DNA from: Sapria himalayana
Lineage: Eukaryota > Streptophyta > Magnoliopsida > Malpighiales > Rafflesiaceae
Length of the DNA: 64,000 nt
Assembly (NCBI GenBank): GCA_029783825.1
Contig: JAREIK010002955.1
Span: 568,566-632,565 of the forward strand
Direction: 5' to 3'
The position numbers were made by a program, and so were the translations under genes. Below the pieces are notes generated by a model. It made no database searches. It was not told the origin of the DNA and saw nothing but the letters and a program-made list of their open reading frames with translations. Every line of letters begins with the position of its first letter. Within the stretch, counting starts at the first letter, position 1. Shown piece by piece: positions 51,701 to 61,592 of the stretch.

Positions 51701-52410
51701 GATTCAAATATTTTTATTCAGAATCTAAGTAAAAACCCATTTAGATACGTGACAACTTATCCTGGGTATTTTGTTAATGGATATAAATTTCATACAATCG
51801 GGGACGGTTCTTCTAAAATAATATGAATAGTGATGTATGCATTAAATGCATAGGATATAGTGCAAATGAGATTGATTATTATGATCAACTCAAAGAAGTT
51901 ATTGAGTTGGAGTATCCTGAACTCGAAAATAATAGGATTGTATTATTTACGTGCAAGTGGTTTGATCCTATATGAAATGTGGGCACAAAGATTCATTCAG
52001 ATTATAAGCTAGTGGATGTTAACCATAAATGTATATATAATCAATATGGACCATTTGTTATGGTAGTTCAAGCTGCTCAAGTATATTAATATACATATCT
52101 GAGTTTATCTCATGATAAGAGTGATTGGTGGGCGATTTACAAAATAAAAGCACAATCAAAATTTGAAGTACCAACATCACAACAAAGAAGTGCAAACTTA
52201 GATATTATACCGGCATTCCAAGAAGATGACATAAATAATATTGAGCCTGTGAATGTAGACGAAGATTCAGAAAATTTATGTGACTCAAATGGTGACATAA
52301 TAGAGATTGAATATGATTAATTTCTATCTAAAGATGAGTTTGAACTTCAATCAGAATCAGAGAAAATATCAGAAGATCCATTGGAGGAGGACATTGATGC
52401 CGATAATTAA
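48781..52410 (+). pseudogene. CACTA TNP2-type transposase of the inner element, broken
   Basis: The ATG at 48781 starts MSSYHQWIYRILN. The Transpos_assoc region ends NTIRYHLAKYDFVPNYFVWIYHGE-S near 49020. The Transposase_21 core follows: FYNTKKLLRGMGLF (49370), KMYYFP, RLYASNAIANDMRWHS (49600), MNAYDISKKQNFIIRATLMW (49972) and WSTEVRCAYPYCMKN (50080), then RRNRNAFRKNKT and HIEKNVFDNIFN (50390). DUF4218-like LTELCLF and KIDDMVRLENDIPLIICKLE, then FEAMIAWPLQYMWMY, span 50750-50990. KVEGSICNAYLVEE is at 51105. DUF4216-like YYDQLKEVIELEYPELE, CKWFDPI, VNHKCIYNQYGPFVMVVQA and WWAIYKIKA span 51870-52150. Acidic tail to 52410. At least ten stops or frameshifts. Introns with GT/AG borders remain (for example 50990-51065). 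Same architecture as the 7537-3830 copy but a different sequence lineage. Confidence 0.93.
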
Positions 52411-52549
52411 ATTATTATAATTTTATTATAATATTAAACTATAAAAGACTTTTTATAATTTGTTGAAATCTATTGGTGTGTTTTATTCTCAAATGCATGC
52501 TTGTTCATCATATCTATATTGTTTGTTCTATGTTTTATTTTGTACAAAA

Positions 52550-54508
52550 GATAACGCCTATAGGACGTGGATGTGGTGGGGGTGAACGTGGACACAGAAA
52601 TGAACCAAATTCATCTAGTATGTTACATTATGTTGCAGAATCAGTACCATCTCATAACCACCATATCCAGACTTTAACATCACAATCACCATCTTCATTT
52701 CTATCACCATCACTATCATTGAGACCTCTACTATCACCTTTAGCAGATGTAAGCCTACCGCCCATTGTGCTTCATGCACAAACTTTTGTTGCATCTCTAT
52801 CTTCTACACCTTATTTTACACCGATAGTTTCCCCATTTTCAAAACCAACGACATCATCAAATATTGTGTCTTCCTCTGTAGTCAGTGCAAAGTTAGAAAT
52901 TGAGATCATGGATGGGATGTAAAAAAAATATGTAAATATGACTTGAAAATTTTTTTTTGATGTTTTTGTTTTTGGTTTTTTTATATTGTTATGATTTCCT
53001 TGTTTTCAATGTTATTTATGAATTTGTATAGTTTTATTCCAACTCACAAGTATTCGACTATAATTACAAAGTCTTTCAAGAAAATGGCTGATTCTAAAGA
53101 ATTCTACTAGAAAAAATTTTCTGAATCGACAAAGGAGTCTTATTTTAATGATGTTTAGGTAAAAATAACAATACAAAAACATTGGAAAATAATTATAAAA
53201 TTACTTAACTATTATGTTGGTTATTATTCAAGCTGTAAATAATTACGGTCTTGTTAATAAAAATTCTTTTGTGATTTTTCTATATATAGAATCAATGCAC
53301 ATGGACATCCAAATTTGATGGAAAGATAAAGTCATTTTGGGAGATCAAAGCTGTTCAATGGTATTCTGATTTTGTTTATAAATTGAAGAATATGAAAGAA
53401 AGACCTAATTTTATATCCGAGGATGACTGGCCCGAGTGGCTTAAGTATTGGTAGGAGCCAAAACTGAAGAAAAATCAGATATTGCCATCAAAAATCGGCG
53501 AAGTGTGGTAACTGGACATGATACAAGAATCTACGACACATAGGAGGGTCAAAGTTAAGCATTGAGCAGCTCGAGATTTGGTACAATTTTAAAATTTTAA
53601 ACATTTATTTATTTAGTGGTTGTCTAATAGTCTAATAAATCAAACTTCTGCATGGTTTTATTAATTTTGTTAAATTTTTTGATCATTTATTTTTTAATGA
53701 CTTAATAAAAACATATTCTACATTGGAGAATTGGGTCGAGATCCAAAAATTTATGAGATTTTTAGGAAGATGCACGTGAAGAAAGTGGATGGTCAGTTTG
53801 TTGACAACAAGTTTCAGATGATTACTGTAAGAACTTGTTATATTAATAAAATTTTATAATACTACAGTACATTTTGTAAATTGTTTGGAATGCAAAATAT
53901 TTATTTTATTTTTGTATATCTAGAATAGTTTTTTTTCTATTTTATCTTAGGACCTAATGGAGGAACGTATGATAGCTGCTCATCAACAAGTTGAGGGTTT
54001 TATGGATATTTAACCAAGTGACTATGATCCTATTTATTTGGAGACCATAGGAGTTCATGAGAAGTAAGCAAGTGTATGGAATCAACTCGAAGGGAGTGGC
54101 ATTTTCATGTAGCAGTCGTGCTTCGAATTCATCTATCTCTGCAATGGTGGATGAGTAGGTCGAACAATAAGCAATTGAAACAAATGAACGTATTGTAGTT
54201 ATGGAGACCAACATAAAAAAGAAAGATGAGCAGATATCTCATTTTAAGGAAGAAATATATGAAATTAAAGAACAAAAGGATGAGCAGATATCTCATATGA
54301 AGGAAGAAATATATAAAATTAAAGTACAAAAGGACGAGCTGTATACTAATCTGATGGAAGAAATGCAAGAAATTAAAGAAATGAACGATGAGATAAAAAG
54401 AATTAATAATGTAATGCAACAATAGATGTCCTATATGGAGTCAGTTAGTGGCATTGGAAAATATATAGCATTCCTAGATCCGGCTACAAAACCTCACAGG
54501 AGAGGCTA
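52550..54508 (+). pseudogene. TNPA-like (Transposase_24) second gene of the inner element
   Basis: Starts with IGRGCGGGERGHRNEPNSSS, a Gly/Arg-rich lead, then a Ser/Pro linker to 52920. An exon near 53060-53150 reads KMADSKEFY-KKFSESTKES. The 53290-53580 exon reads KIKSFWEIKAVQWYSDFVY, ERPNFISEDDWPEWLKYW and EPKLKKNQ, the W-rich core of Transposase_24. 53722-53826 reads YIGELGRDPKIYEIFRKMHV then KKVDGQFVDNKF, matching the family's LG..P...E.F...H.....FVD motif. 53951-54010 reads DLMEERMIAAHQQVEGF, and 54201-54425 a coiled coil with the duplicated phrase KDEQISH-KEEIY-IK. Stops occur in most exons. In the family this product binds subterminal repeats and brings the ends together. Confidence 0.8.
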
Positions 54509-54889
54509 GCATTCCCTATAAATTATGAGGATAATTTCGTATGAGAATTATTTTTGAACAGTTATTTATTTTTGTCTATCTGTTTCAAATAATTATAATA
54601 TTTTTTTGTAGGTTTCAATTTTTTTTATTCTGGTTTAGTTCTTTGCTTTTCCCATTAACCTAATAATGAATCTTTGTAGGACACATTATCTAAGACACAT
54701 GAAAAAATTCTGATTTAGAGCATTCCGACATTCCCATGGTCATTCCAATGCGTGGGTCCCATTTTTACTGATTTCATTTTTATCAAAAGGAGGCCTAGCT
54801 TATTTTATCTTTATTATTCCTAAAATATTTTATATTTGCACACTCTTTCTCTCTAAACATAATTGCTGGACATCTTTTGGATTTTTGTT
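54509..54889 (+). other. Trailer region after the TNPA-like gene, no gene
   Basis: Short AT-rich sequence with CATTCCCATGGTCATTCC and several TTTTATCTTTATTATT-type runs. No feature beyond a probable 3' untranslated part. Confidence 0.35.
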
Positions 54890-55039
54890 AAAGCTGTATG
54901 CCAATCAACTTTAATTTGTGTTTGTTCATGTCTATAATATTTGTTTTTATATATTTGTGAATATGTTGTTGTGTATCTTAATTTTTTGGGTAGAGTTTTA
55001 GCCTATCATAGGTATGTAAAAGCTTATTTTCTGTAGCGG

Positions 55040-55445
55040 CAGTGGCGACAGTGGCGGCAACGATGGTAGCGGCGGTAAGGCGACATCAGCGAGAGTAGTG
55101 GGAGTAGTTGTAGCAGTGGCTGCAGCGGTAGATGCGGCGATGAGGGCAGAAACTGTGACGGTGGGGGTAGTAGAGGCAGTAGCAGCAGCAGCGGTGATGG
55201 CAGTAGCGGCAGCAACGGTGATGGCAGTAGCGGCAGCAACGGTGATGGCAGTAGTAATGGTGGCGGTGGGGGCAGCACCAGCAGCCACTACAGCAGTAGT
55301 AGCAGGATCAGCGCAAGAGCACCAGCAGCTGTAGCAGCATTGGCTATTGGAGAGGTTGTGGCAGTGGCAGCTACAGTGGTAGCGGCAACGACAGCAGCGG
55401 TAGGAGTGGCAGTGGCAGCAAGAGTAGCAGCAATGGCAACAAATG
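55040..55445 (+). repeat. Trinucleotide tract A (GTA/GCA/GCG/GTG units)
   Basis: About 400 bases of G-Y-R codon-like units (GGCAGTAGCGGCAGCAACGG and similar) in otherwise very AT-rich DNA. A 26-base phrase around GGTGATGGCAGTAGCGGCAG repeats three times at 55190-55250. Frames are open on both strands (Ala/Val on +; Ala/Thr on -) simply because such units rarely make stops. Confidence 0.9.
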
Positions 55446-56209
55446 TGGTATATACATATGTATATATTCAGTATATGCATACATGTAATACTACTGTATT
55501 TTATGTACATACATATTGAGTATATATATGTACTCAGTATATATGTACACATAATACTGTAGTTTATATGTACATATATTGCAGTAATATATGTATGAGT
55601 GAAATACTAGTATATATGTACATATTTACTGTAGTAATATATATTTATCAAAATAATGTTTTTTTATATATTTTGATTTGATTTGGTGGTTTAAATTACA
55701 TACAGATATAGTACCGCATTGTATCACTTACGAAGCTTGTATAAGTGAAGACATATTTCAATAAACACGATGCACCATGACTCGGACAGCATTTTAACGG
55801 TGGAAAGTTAGTGATCAGAGGAGTAGAGGGAGATAAAGCAATGTCAATGCATTTATAGATTATACCTTATGCACAGTCAGTAGATACATTGATTAATAAG
55901 GTGTAATCTAATTTTTGTTATTTTTTTTTATTTTAGTTATTTTAAATATTGTGTTAGAATAAGTTATTAAATGAATTTTTTTTGTTTAATTTAAAAATTT
56001 CATTTTTAGTTTCTATTTTTATTAAATTTAATTTAAAAATATTAAATTATTTAATTAAATTTTTGTTGAAACTGTATAACAATCAAATTTAATTTGTGTT
56101 TGTCCATGTCTATAATAACTGTTTTTATATATCTGTGAATATGTTTGTATTTCTTCGAATTTTTTAGGTAGAGTTTTAGCCTATTATAGGCATGTAAAAG
56201 CCTATTATC

Positions 56210-56540
56210 AGTAGTGGTAGCAGCAGTAGCAACAGTAGTGATGGCAGTGGCGGTAGTGGTGCCAGAAGCGGTAGTGGAGGCATCGACAATAATAGCGGCG
56301 GCAGTGGCAACTGTGTCATCAGCAGCGGCGGCAGCGGAGGCAGCTGTAACGGAGGTAGAGAAGGTAGCAGCAGCGACAGCATCAGTGGCAACAACGGCTG
56401 TAGTGGCAGCAATGGCAATAGTGGCAATTGCGGCAGCGAAGTCATAGGTGGCTGCACTAGTAGTGGTGGCAGCTCCGGCAATAGCCGCAGCGGCAATGGC
56501 AACAGTAGTAGGGGTGGCAGCGACACTAGGAGCAGCAGGA
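56210..56540 (+). repeat. Trinucleotide tract B (GTA/GCA/GCG/GTG units)
   Basis: Same unit type as tract A at the same place in module copy 2, but the detailed order of units differs. A 172-codon minus-strand Ala/Thr frame crosses it and continues into non-repeat DNA. No start context, homologue or codon bias supports it as a gene. Confidence 0.9.
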
Positions 56541-57295
56541 ATGCCAAAAAATGTGGTATATACGTACATATAATTTTACATTATTTTATGTACATATACC
56601 GAGTATATATGTACTCGGTATATATGTATGCATAATACTGCAATTTATATGTACAAATACTACAATAATATATGCACGAGTGAAATGCTAGTGTATATGT
56701 ACATTTTTGCTATAGTAATATATATTTATCAAAACATAGTTTTGTTTAATTTATTTGATTTGATTTAGTGGTTTAAATTCCATACAAATGTCGTACCATA
56801 TTATTTCCCATACGAAGCTTGTAAAAGTGAAAAGATTTTTCAATAGACATGATGCACCGTGACTCGGACAACTTTTTCACAGTAGAAATTTGGTGATCGG
56901 AGAAGTAGAGGGAGGGATAGAATGCAACGTCAATGCATTGATAGATTATACTTTATGCACAGTTGGTAAAAACATTGATTAATAAGATGTAATATAATTT
57001 TTATTATTATTTTTAGTTATTGAAAATATTGTATTAGAATAAGTTATTAAATGAATTTTTTTTGTTTATTTTAAAATTTTCATTTATAGTTTCTATTTTT
57101 ATTAAATTTAATATAAAAATATTAAATTATTTAATTTAATTTTATTTTATTTTAAGCTGTATAACAACCAACTTTAATTTTTGTTTGTCCATGTCTATAA
57201 TAACTAGTTTTATATATCTATGATAATGTTTGTGTGTGTTCGAAATTCTTGGGTAGAGTTTTAGCCTATTATAGGCATGTAAAACCCTATTATCA

Positions 57296-57715
57296 GTAGC
57301 AGCAGTAGTAGTGATAGTGGTGGCAGTGATGACCGCAAAAGTGGCAGTAGCGGCAACGGTGGCGGCGACAGAAGTGGGGGCTGCAACGGTGGCAGCAGCG
57401 GCAGCAGTATTAGTGGGAGTAGTAGTAGTGGGAGCGGCGGTAGAGGGAGCAGCGGTAGCAGCAGCAGCGGTGGTAGTAGCGGCAGTAGCGGGGGCGGCAA
57501 CAACTGTGACATCCAGCGATAGCACAGGCAGCAGCGGTAGCGGTGTCAGCCAATGCATCGGTGACAGGGGCGGAAGCCAATGCAGCTGCCAGCAATGGAA
57601 GCATGGGCATTGGTAACATCGGAATCAATAGATGTAGCGGTGACAGCAACAGTGGTATTGGTAGCGATAGCAGTAATGGTAGCATTGGCAGGACCAACAG
57701 CGGGAGCAACACAAC
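57296..57715 (+). repeat. Trinucleotide tract C (GTA/GCA/GCG/GTG units)
   Basis: Same unit type in module copy 3. The right third (57540-57715) is more varied (TGTAGCGGTGACAGCAACAG) and could be an older part. Frames on both strands (up to 138 codons) are treated as by-products. Confidence 0.9.
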
Positions 57716-58369
57716 ATCACCAAATGAGATATATACGTATGAATAAACTCAATATATACGTACATATAATACTATAGTATTTTATGTAGATATATACAAA
57801 GTATATTTGTACTCAGTTTATATGTACACATAATATTGTTGTTTTTATATACATATACTGCAGTAATATATGTACGAGTGAAATGCTAGTATATATTTAC
57901 ATATAAACTATAGGATTATATATGTATCAAAACATTACTTTTTTTTAATTTGACTAAGTGTTTTTTATTTCTTACAGATATGATACCGCATTATTCCTCA
58001 TACAACGCTATTATAAGTGATAGGATTTTCACGAGACATTATGCGTCATGACTCAGACAGCTTTGTCATAGTAGAAAAATGATGATCAGAGAAGTGGAGG
58101 GAGAGAAAGCAACGTCAATGAATGGATATATTATACTTTATGCACTGTTTGTAGATATATTGATGAATAAGATGCAATAAAATTTTGTAATTTTTTTTCA
58201 ATTATATAAAATATTCAATTAGAATAAGATATTTAATGAATTTATTTTTTGTTTATTATAAATTATGTATAGTTTCAATTTTTATTCAATTTTATATAAA
58301 AATATTAAATTATTTTATTAAAAAATGTTAAAATAAATTAAATTATGAAATTATTTTTGAAATTAAAAT

Positions 58370-58791
58370 AACTAGAGAAAAATCCATTGCTATATTAGCA
58401 AAGAAAAAATTACGTGCTAATTTAGCTATGGAACTCTTAAAATTAGCGACTGATTTCTTGTCACTAAATTTATTTAGCTTGTGGCTATTTCTATCGCTAA
58501 AATTTATCAGCCAACACTTTATCTTGGGAATCTTCCGTTGATATTTTCGTTTAGTGATGGAAAATTTCATTTAGCTAGTTAATTTAGTAAGAGAATTTGT
58601 CTTTTTTAGCAAGGAATTTTTTCGTTGCTAATTTTTTAGCTAGGGACACTTTCCATCACAAATTTTAGCAATAAACACTTTAGATATGGAACCTATCCTT
58701 CGGTAATCTATTACTATATCTCGTTTAGCGACAAAAAATGACCATTTAACTAGCGAATTGTCCCTAGCTAAATGTGCTTTTTCTTGTAGTG
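58370..58791 (-). repeat. Right terminus and subterminal repeats of the inner CACTA
   Basis: Read inward from 58791: CACTACAAGAAAAAGCACAT, then TTTAGCTAGGGAC and diverged GCTAAA/TTAGCGAC units. The array is shorter (about 420 bases) than the left one, giving the element clear left-right asymmetry. Confidence 0.88.
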
Positions 58792-58851
58792 TTCCATTTT
58801 GTTTGGCACTTACTGACGTTCCTATAATTAAACATGGACTTATGCATGAAG

Positions 58852-58916
58852 CTGGGAAACATAGAAGAATATGTTGATGGGAAGTTCACTAGAAATCTTG
58901 GAAAATTCTTGATTTG
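58852..58916 (+). pseudogene. SmF: Captured SmF gene, exon 4 (continuation of 41823-42014)
   Basis: Encodes LGNIEEYVDGKFTRNLGKFL and ends TTTG|GTAAT at a donor. SmF continues L.NTEEYIDGQ.TGNLGEILIR at exactly this point, so this is the Sm2-side exon following GFLASMDFYINLH. With the inner CACTA and one TTC removed, the intron between exon 3 and this exon is 109 bases, a normal plant intron. The acceptor is now AAG instead of CAG. The last exon (CNNVLYLRG...) was not found. Confidence 0.88.
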
Positions 58917-59198
58917 GTAATTTAAAATAAGCTCATGATAATCTCGTTGTGTGAAATTTCTAGCAAATAAAAGTTGGTGTTGCATGCGCTAGTCTATTTG
59001 TTTATTAGTGGCATAGTGTTGTGTTCTTTATTAGTTTGCAAAAGTGTTGTGTTCTTTATTAGTTTAGAAATGTAGTATGTTATGCTCAATGTGTAGGTGT
59101 AATAATATTCTCTATCTCTGTTGAGTACCAAAGGACAAAGAACTAGAAGATGCTCACCATGCTTGAGATACCTATATGTGTGTATTTTAAGCCCTAGA

Positions 59199-59540
59199 TT
59201 AATTCATTATGTTGTCTTTGATCGTATTTGTATTTGTATGAAAGGACGTGTGTGTGTCATCTATGGCTTTGTGATTATATATATGTACATATAATACTAT
59301 AGTATATACGTACATATATACGGGAGTATATATGTACGTATATACCGAGTATATATGTTCGCATATACCAAGTATATATGTTCGTATATACTCGGTATAT
59401 ACGTACGTATATTTTGTAGTATATACATACATATATACCGAGTATACACATTAGTGGGTGCATATATTTATGTGTAGACATGTAAATATTTTCATACATA
59501 CACACCCATTTACTCACACACACACACACACACACATGTT
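59199..59540. repeat. TACGTA/TATATA-rich repeats and (AC)n
   Basis: A block of GTATATACGTACATATATAC-type units at 59270-59450, with near-palindromic ACGTACGTATA, followed by (AC)n at 59517-59536. The same TATACGTACATATA phrases occur in the 3' modules. No coding sequence. Confidence 0.7.
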
Positions 59541-59577
59541 TTAATATATAATTACCCGGGCTGGCCTGGTCATCATC

Positions 59578-59815
59578 GTGCATTACTTACCAATGTATGT
59601 CATAAAAGCCATGAATATTAAACCTTCTCCAAGGTCATGGCATGGAGATATTTCTGGTCCATGCCAGCAAGGCAGACAGAGGTTGGTCTTAAATCTTTTA
59701 GTAATTGTGCAGATATGTAATTATCACATGGTACAAAGCATATGTATGAAGAAATATGTTTTCTTATTGTAGGTTCTACAAAGATTGATTCTAATTGTAC
59801 TATGTCTTAGGATGA
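59578..59815 (+). pseudogene. Unidentified exon-like pieces with splice-type borders
   Basis: 59578-59681 reads KAMNIKPSPRSWHGDISGPC and QQGRQR, ending at a G|GTTGGT-like donor. After about 90 AT-rich bases, TTCTTATTGTAG precedes GTTCTACAAAGATTG (59773). Composition and borders look like two exons of a captured plant gene, but I do not recognise the protein. It is in the outer element on the same strand as SmF. Confidence 0.35.
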
Positions 59816-60039
59816 TGATGATTATTATGATGCTCATGTAGTATCGTGTACTTTTATAAGATTTCATAAAACTGTTTTCAATCGGATGGAAAAATGTAAT
59901 ATTACCTGATTTTTATAGGCCGCAAGTGCCATGTGGAATATCAGGGCAAAAACTTGCTCGTTGCCTTGTCAAAAACTCGCTCAATCTTAAAATGAGTGGT
60001 TGGAAAAGAAGTTCATCAGTCAAGCATCATCGCCCACCC

Positions 60040-60680
60040 CACTTTTATTATCAGTGGTAGTAGCAGCAGTAGTAGCAAATGTGGTATACATGTACATATA
60101 TATTTAGTATATGTACATATAATACTGCAGTTTATAAGTATATATATAGTGAAATGCTAGTATATGTTTATATACACTATAGTATATATGTATATATATA
60201 TTGTAGTTTTATATATTTATCAAAACATAACTTTATTTAATTTTTTATTTTGATTTTATTGACAGGTTTAAATTTCATACTGTTATGTTACTGCATTGTT
60301 CCCCATATGAAGCTTGTATAAGTGAAGGAATTTTTTACAAGACATGACGCACCATGACTCCCATAGCTTTGTCGCAGTAGAAAGATGGTGATTAGAAAAG
60401 ATGAGAAAGAGAACAACGTATATGCATGGATAGATTATACTACATGCACTATCGGTAGATACATTGAGGAATAAGATGTAATAAAATTATGGTATGTTTT
60501 TATTTTAATTATGTAAAATATTGTATCAAAATAATTTAATAAATGACTATATTTTGTGTTAATTATAAATTATCATTCATAGTTTCTATTTTTATTTAAT
60601 TTAATATAAAAATTTTAAATTATTTATTAACATTTTTGGAAAAAAAAATAAAATTATGAAAATAGTTTTGAAATTAAAAT
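60040..60680 (+). repeat. Single 3' module of the outer CACTA, unexpanded tract
   Basis: TTATTATCAGTGGTAGTAGC then only about 25 bases of GTA/GCA units (60053-60077), then CAAATGTGGTATACATGTAC, GCACCATGACTCCCATAGC near 60349 and GAATAAGATGTAATAAAATT near 60471. It is colinear with copies 1-3 at 54890-58345. It fixes the ancestral single-copy state of the 3' end and ends in an AT-rich stretch before the subterminal repeats. Confidence 0.85.
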
Positions 60681-60915
60681 AGGTAGGGAATTTTCCCTTG
60701 CTAATTTAGATATGGAAATCATTATTTTAGCTAAAAAATTTTTTGTTACTAAAATTTTTTAGCCAGGGAATATTTACTTCGTTAATTTTTAAAGACAAAT
60801 TATTTAGATTGGGAAAGATTTTATTGTAAATTCATTATTTTATTTTGTTTAGCGAATGAAAACCCCCATTTAGATAGAGAATTTTACCTAGTTGTTTGGG
60901 ATTTTTCTTGTAATG
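60681..60915 (-). repeat. Right terminus and subterminal repeats of the outer CACTA
   Basis: Inward from 60915: CATTACAAGAAAAATCCC, then ACTAGGTAAAATTCTC and a few CTAGC/TTTAGC units. One base of the terminal CACTAC has changed (C to T at the third base of the inward reading). Confidence 0.82.
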
Positions 60916-61560
60916 TTAGAGAGAATGATAGACACATATATAGACAAATAGATATACAGATATATAAACAAATTGATAGAAAGACAGATAGATAGATCGA
61001 TAGATAGATAAATAGACTGATAGATAGACAAAAAAATAAATAAATAGAAACATAAATAGATAAAAAGATATATAGACATATAGATAGACAAATACATAGA
61101 TAGATAAAATGATAGGCAAATAGATAGACAGATATATAGGCATATAGATAGACAAAGAGATAGTAGATATACTTATAGATAGATATACTTATAAATAGAT
61201 AGATAGATAAAAAGGAAGATATATTATTTGACAAATAGATAATTAGATAGATAACAAATAGATAGAAAGATAATTAGTAAGATATATATCGATAGCAAGA
61301 TAGACAGATAGATAGATATACAAATAGATAGATATATAGAAAGGCAAATATATAGATAGATAGATAGATAAACAAATAGATAGATATATAGATAAATAGA
61401 CAATAATATAGACAAATAGATAGAGTGATAGATAAAAAGATAGATAGAAAGATATATAGATAGATAGATAGATGGATAGATAGTTAGATAAATAGATAAA
61501 TAGACAAATATAATGATAGATAGATAGACAAATAGAATGATAGATAGATGGATAGACATA

Positions 61561-61592
<32 letters not shown>

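Larger units (their letters stand above)
54890..58345 (+). repeat. Tandemly triplicated CACTA 3' module, about 1.1-1.2 kb each
   Basis: Each copy has, in order: AAGCTGTAT..CAA lead, TTTGTTCATGTCTATAATA, TAGAGTTTTAGCCTAT (54991, 56169, 57254), a GC-rich trinucleotide tract, then ACGTACATATAATAC-type TA-rich DNA, GCACCATGACTCGGACAG (or variant, near 55772, 56851, 58046), and TGATTAATAAGGTGTAAT, which resembles a polyadenylation region, then AT-rich DNA. Spacings are 1,178 and 1,085 bases. The third copy runs into the right subterminal repeats. A fourth, unexpanded copy ends the outer element (60040-60680). Confidence 0.88.
42067..58791 (+). mobile_element. Inner CACTA element, complete, 16,725 bp, TSD TTC
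   Basis: The ends are perfect 13-base inverted repeats: CACTACAAGAAAA starts at 42067 and its complement ends at 58791. TTC lies just outside both (42064-42066 and 58792-58794). Order: left subterminal array, conserved block, AT-rich DNA, leader, (AC)n, satellite, CT-rich tract, TNP2-type transposase, TNPA-like gene, three copies of a 3' module with trinucleotide tracts, right subterminal repeats. It is inserted in an intron of the SmF copy. Its size is at the upper end for CACTA elements. The coding genes are present end to end but broken, so it is a dead autonomous-type element. Confidence 0.95.
32704..60915 (+). mobile_element. Outer CACTA element, 28.2 kb including a nested element, TSD TTA
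   Basis: The left end CACTACAAGAAAAGG starts at 32704. The right end, read inward, is CATTACAAGAAAAAT at 60915, one base off the family end. TTA precedes the left end (32701-32703) and follows the right end (60916-60918), the 3-bp duplication expected for CACTA. Both outer flanks are GATA array. Without the nested element the unit is about 11.5 kb. It contains no transposase of its own, but carries a BOI-like fragment, the 540-bp satellite with an ARF1 retrocopy, an SmF gene copy and one 3' module. It must have moved with enzyme supplied in trans. Confidence 0.88.

Noticed and set aside
54998..55552. 184-codon minus-strand frame with Cys/His-rich start and Ala/Thr-rich body
   Set aside because: It runs through TA-rich spacer and the trinucleotide tract. 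The Cys-His clusters are read-outs of RYN units and not a zinc-finger pattern, and the frame is not kept in the other module copies.
56051..56569. 172-codon minus-strand Ala/Thr-rich frame
   Set aside because: Same reason: open because of the trinucleotide composition. Its tail matches only the equivalent spacer in copy 3, as expected from the duplication.
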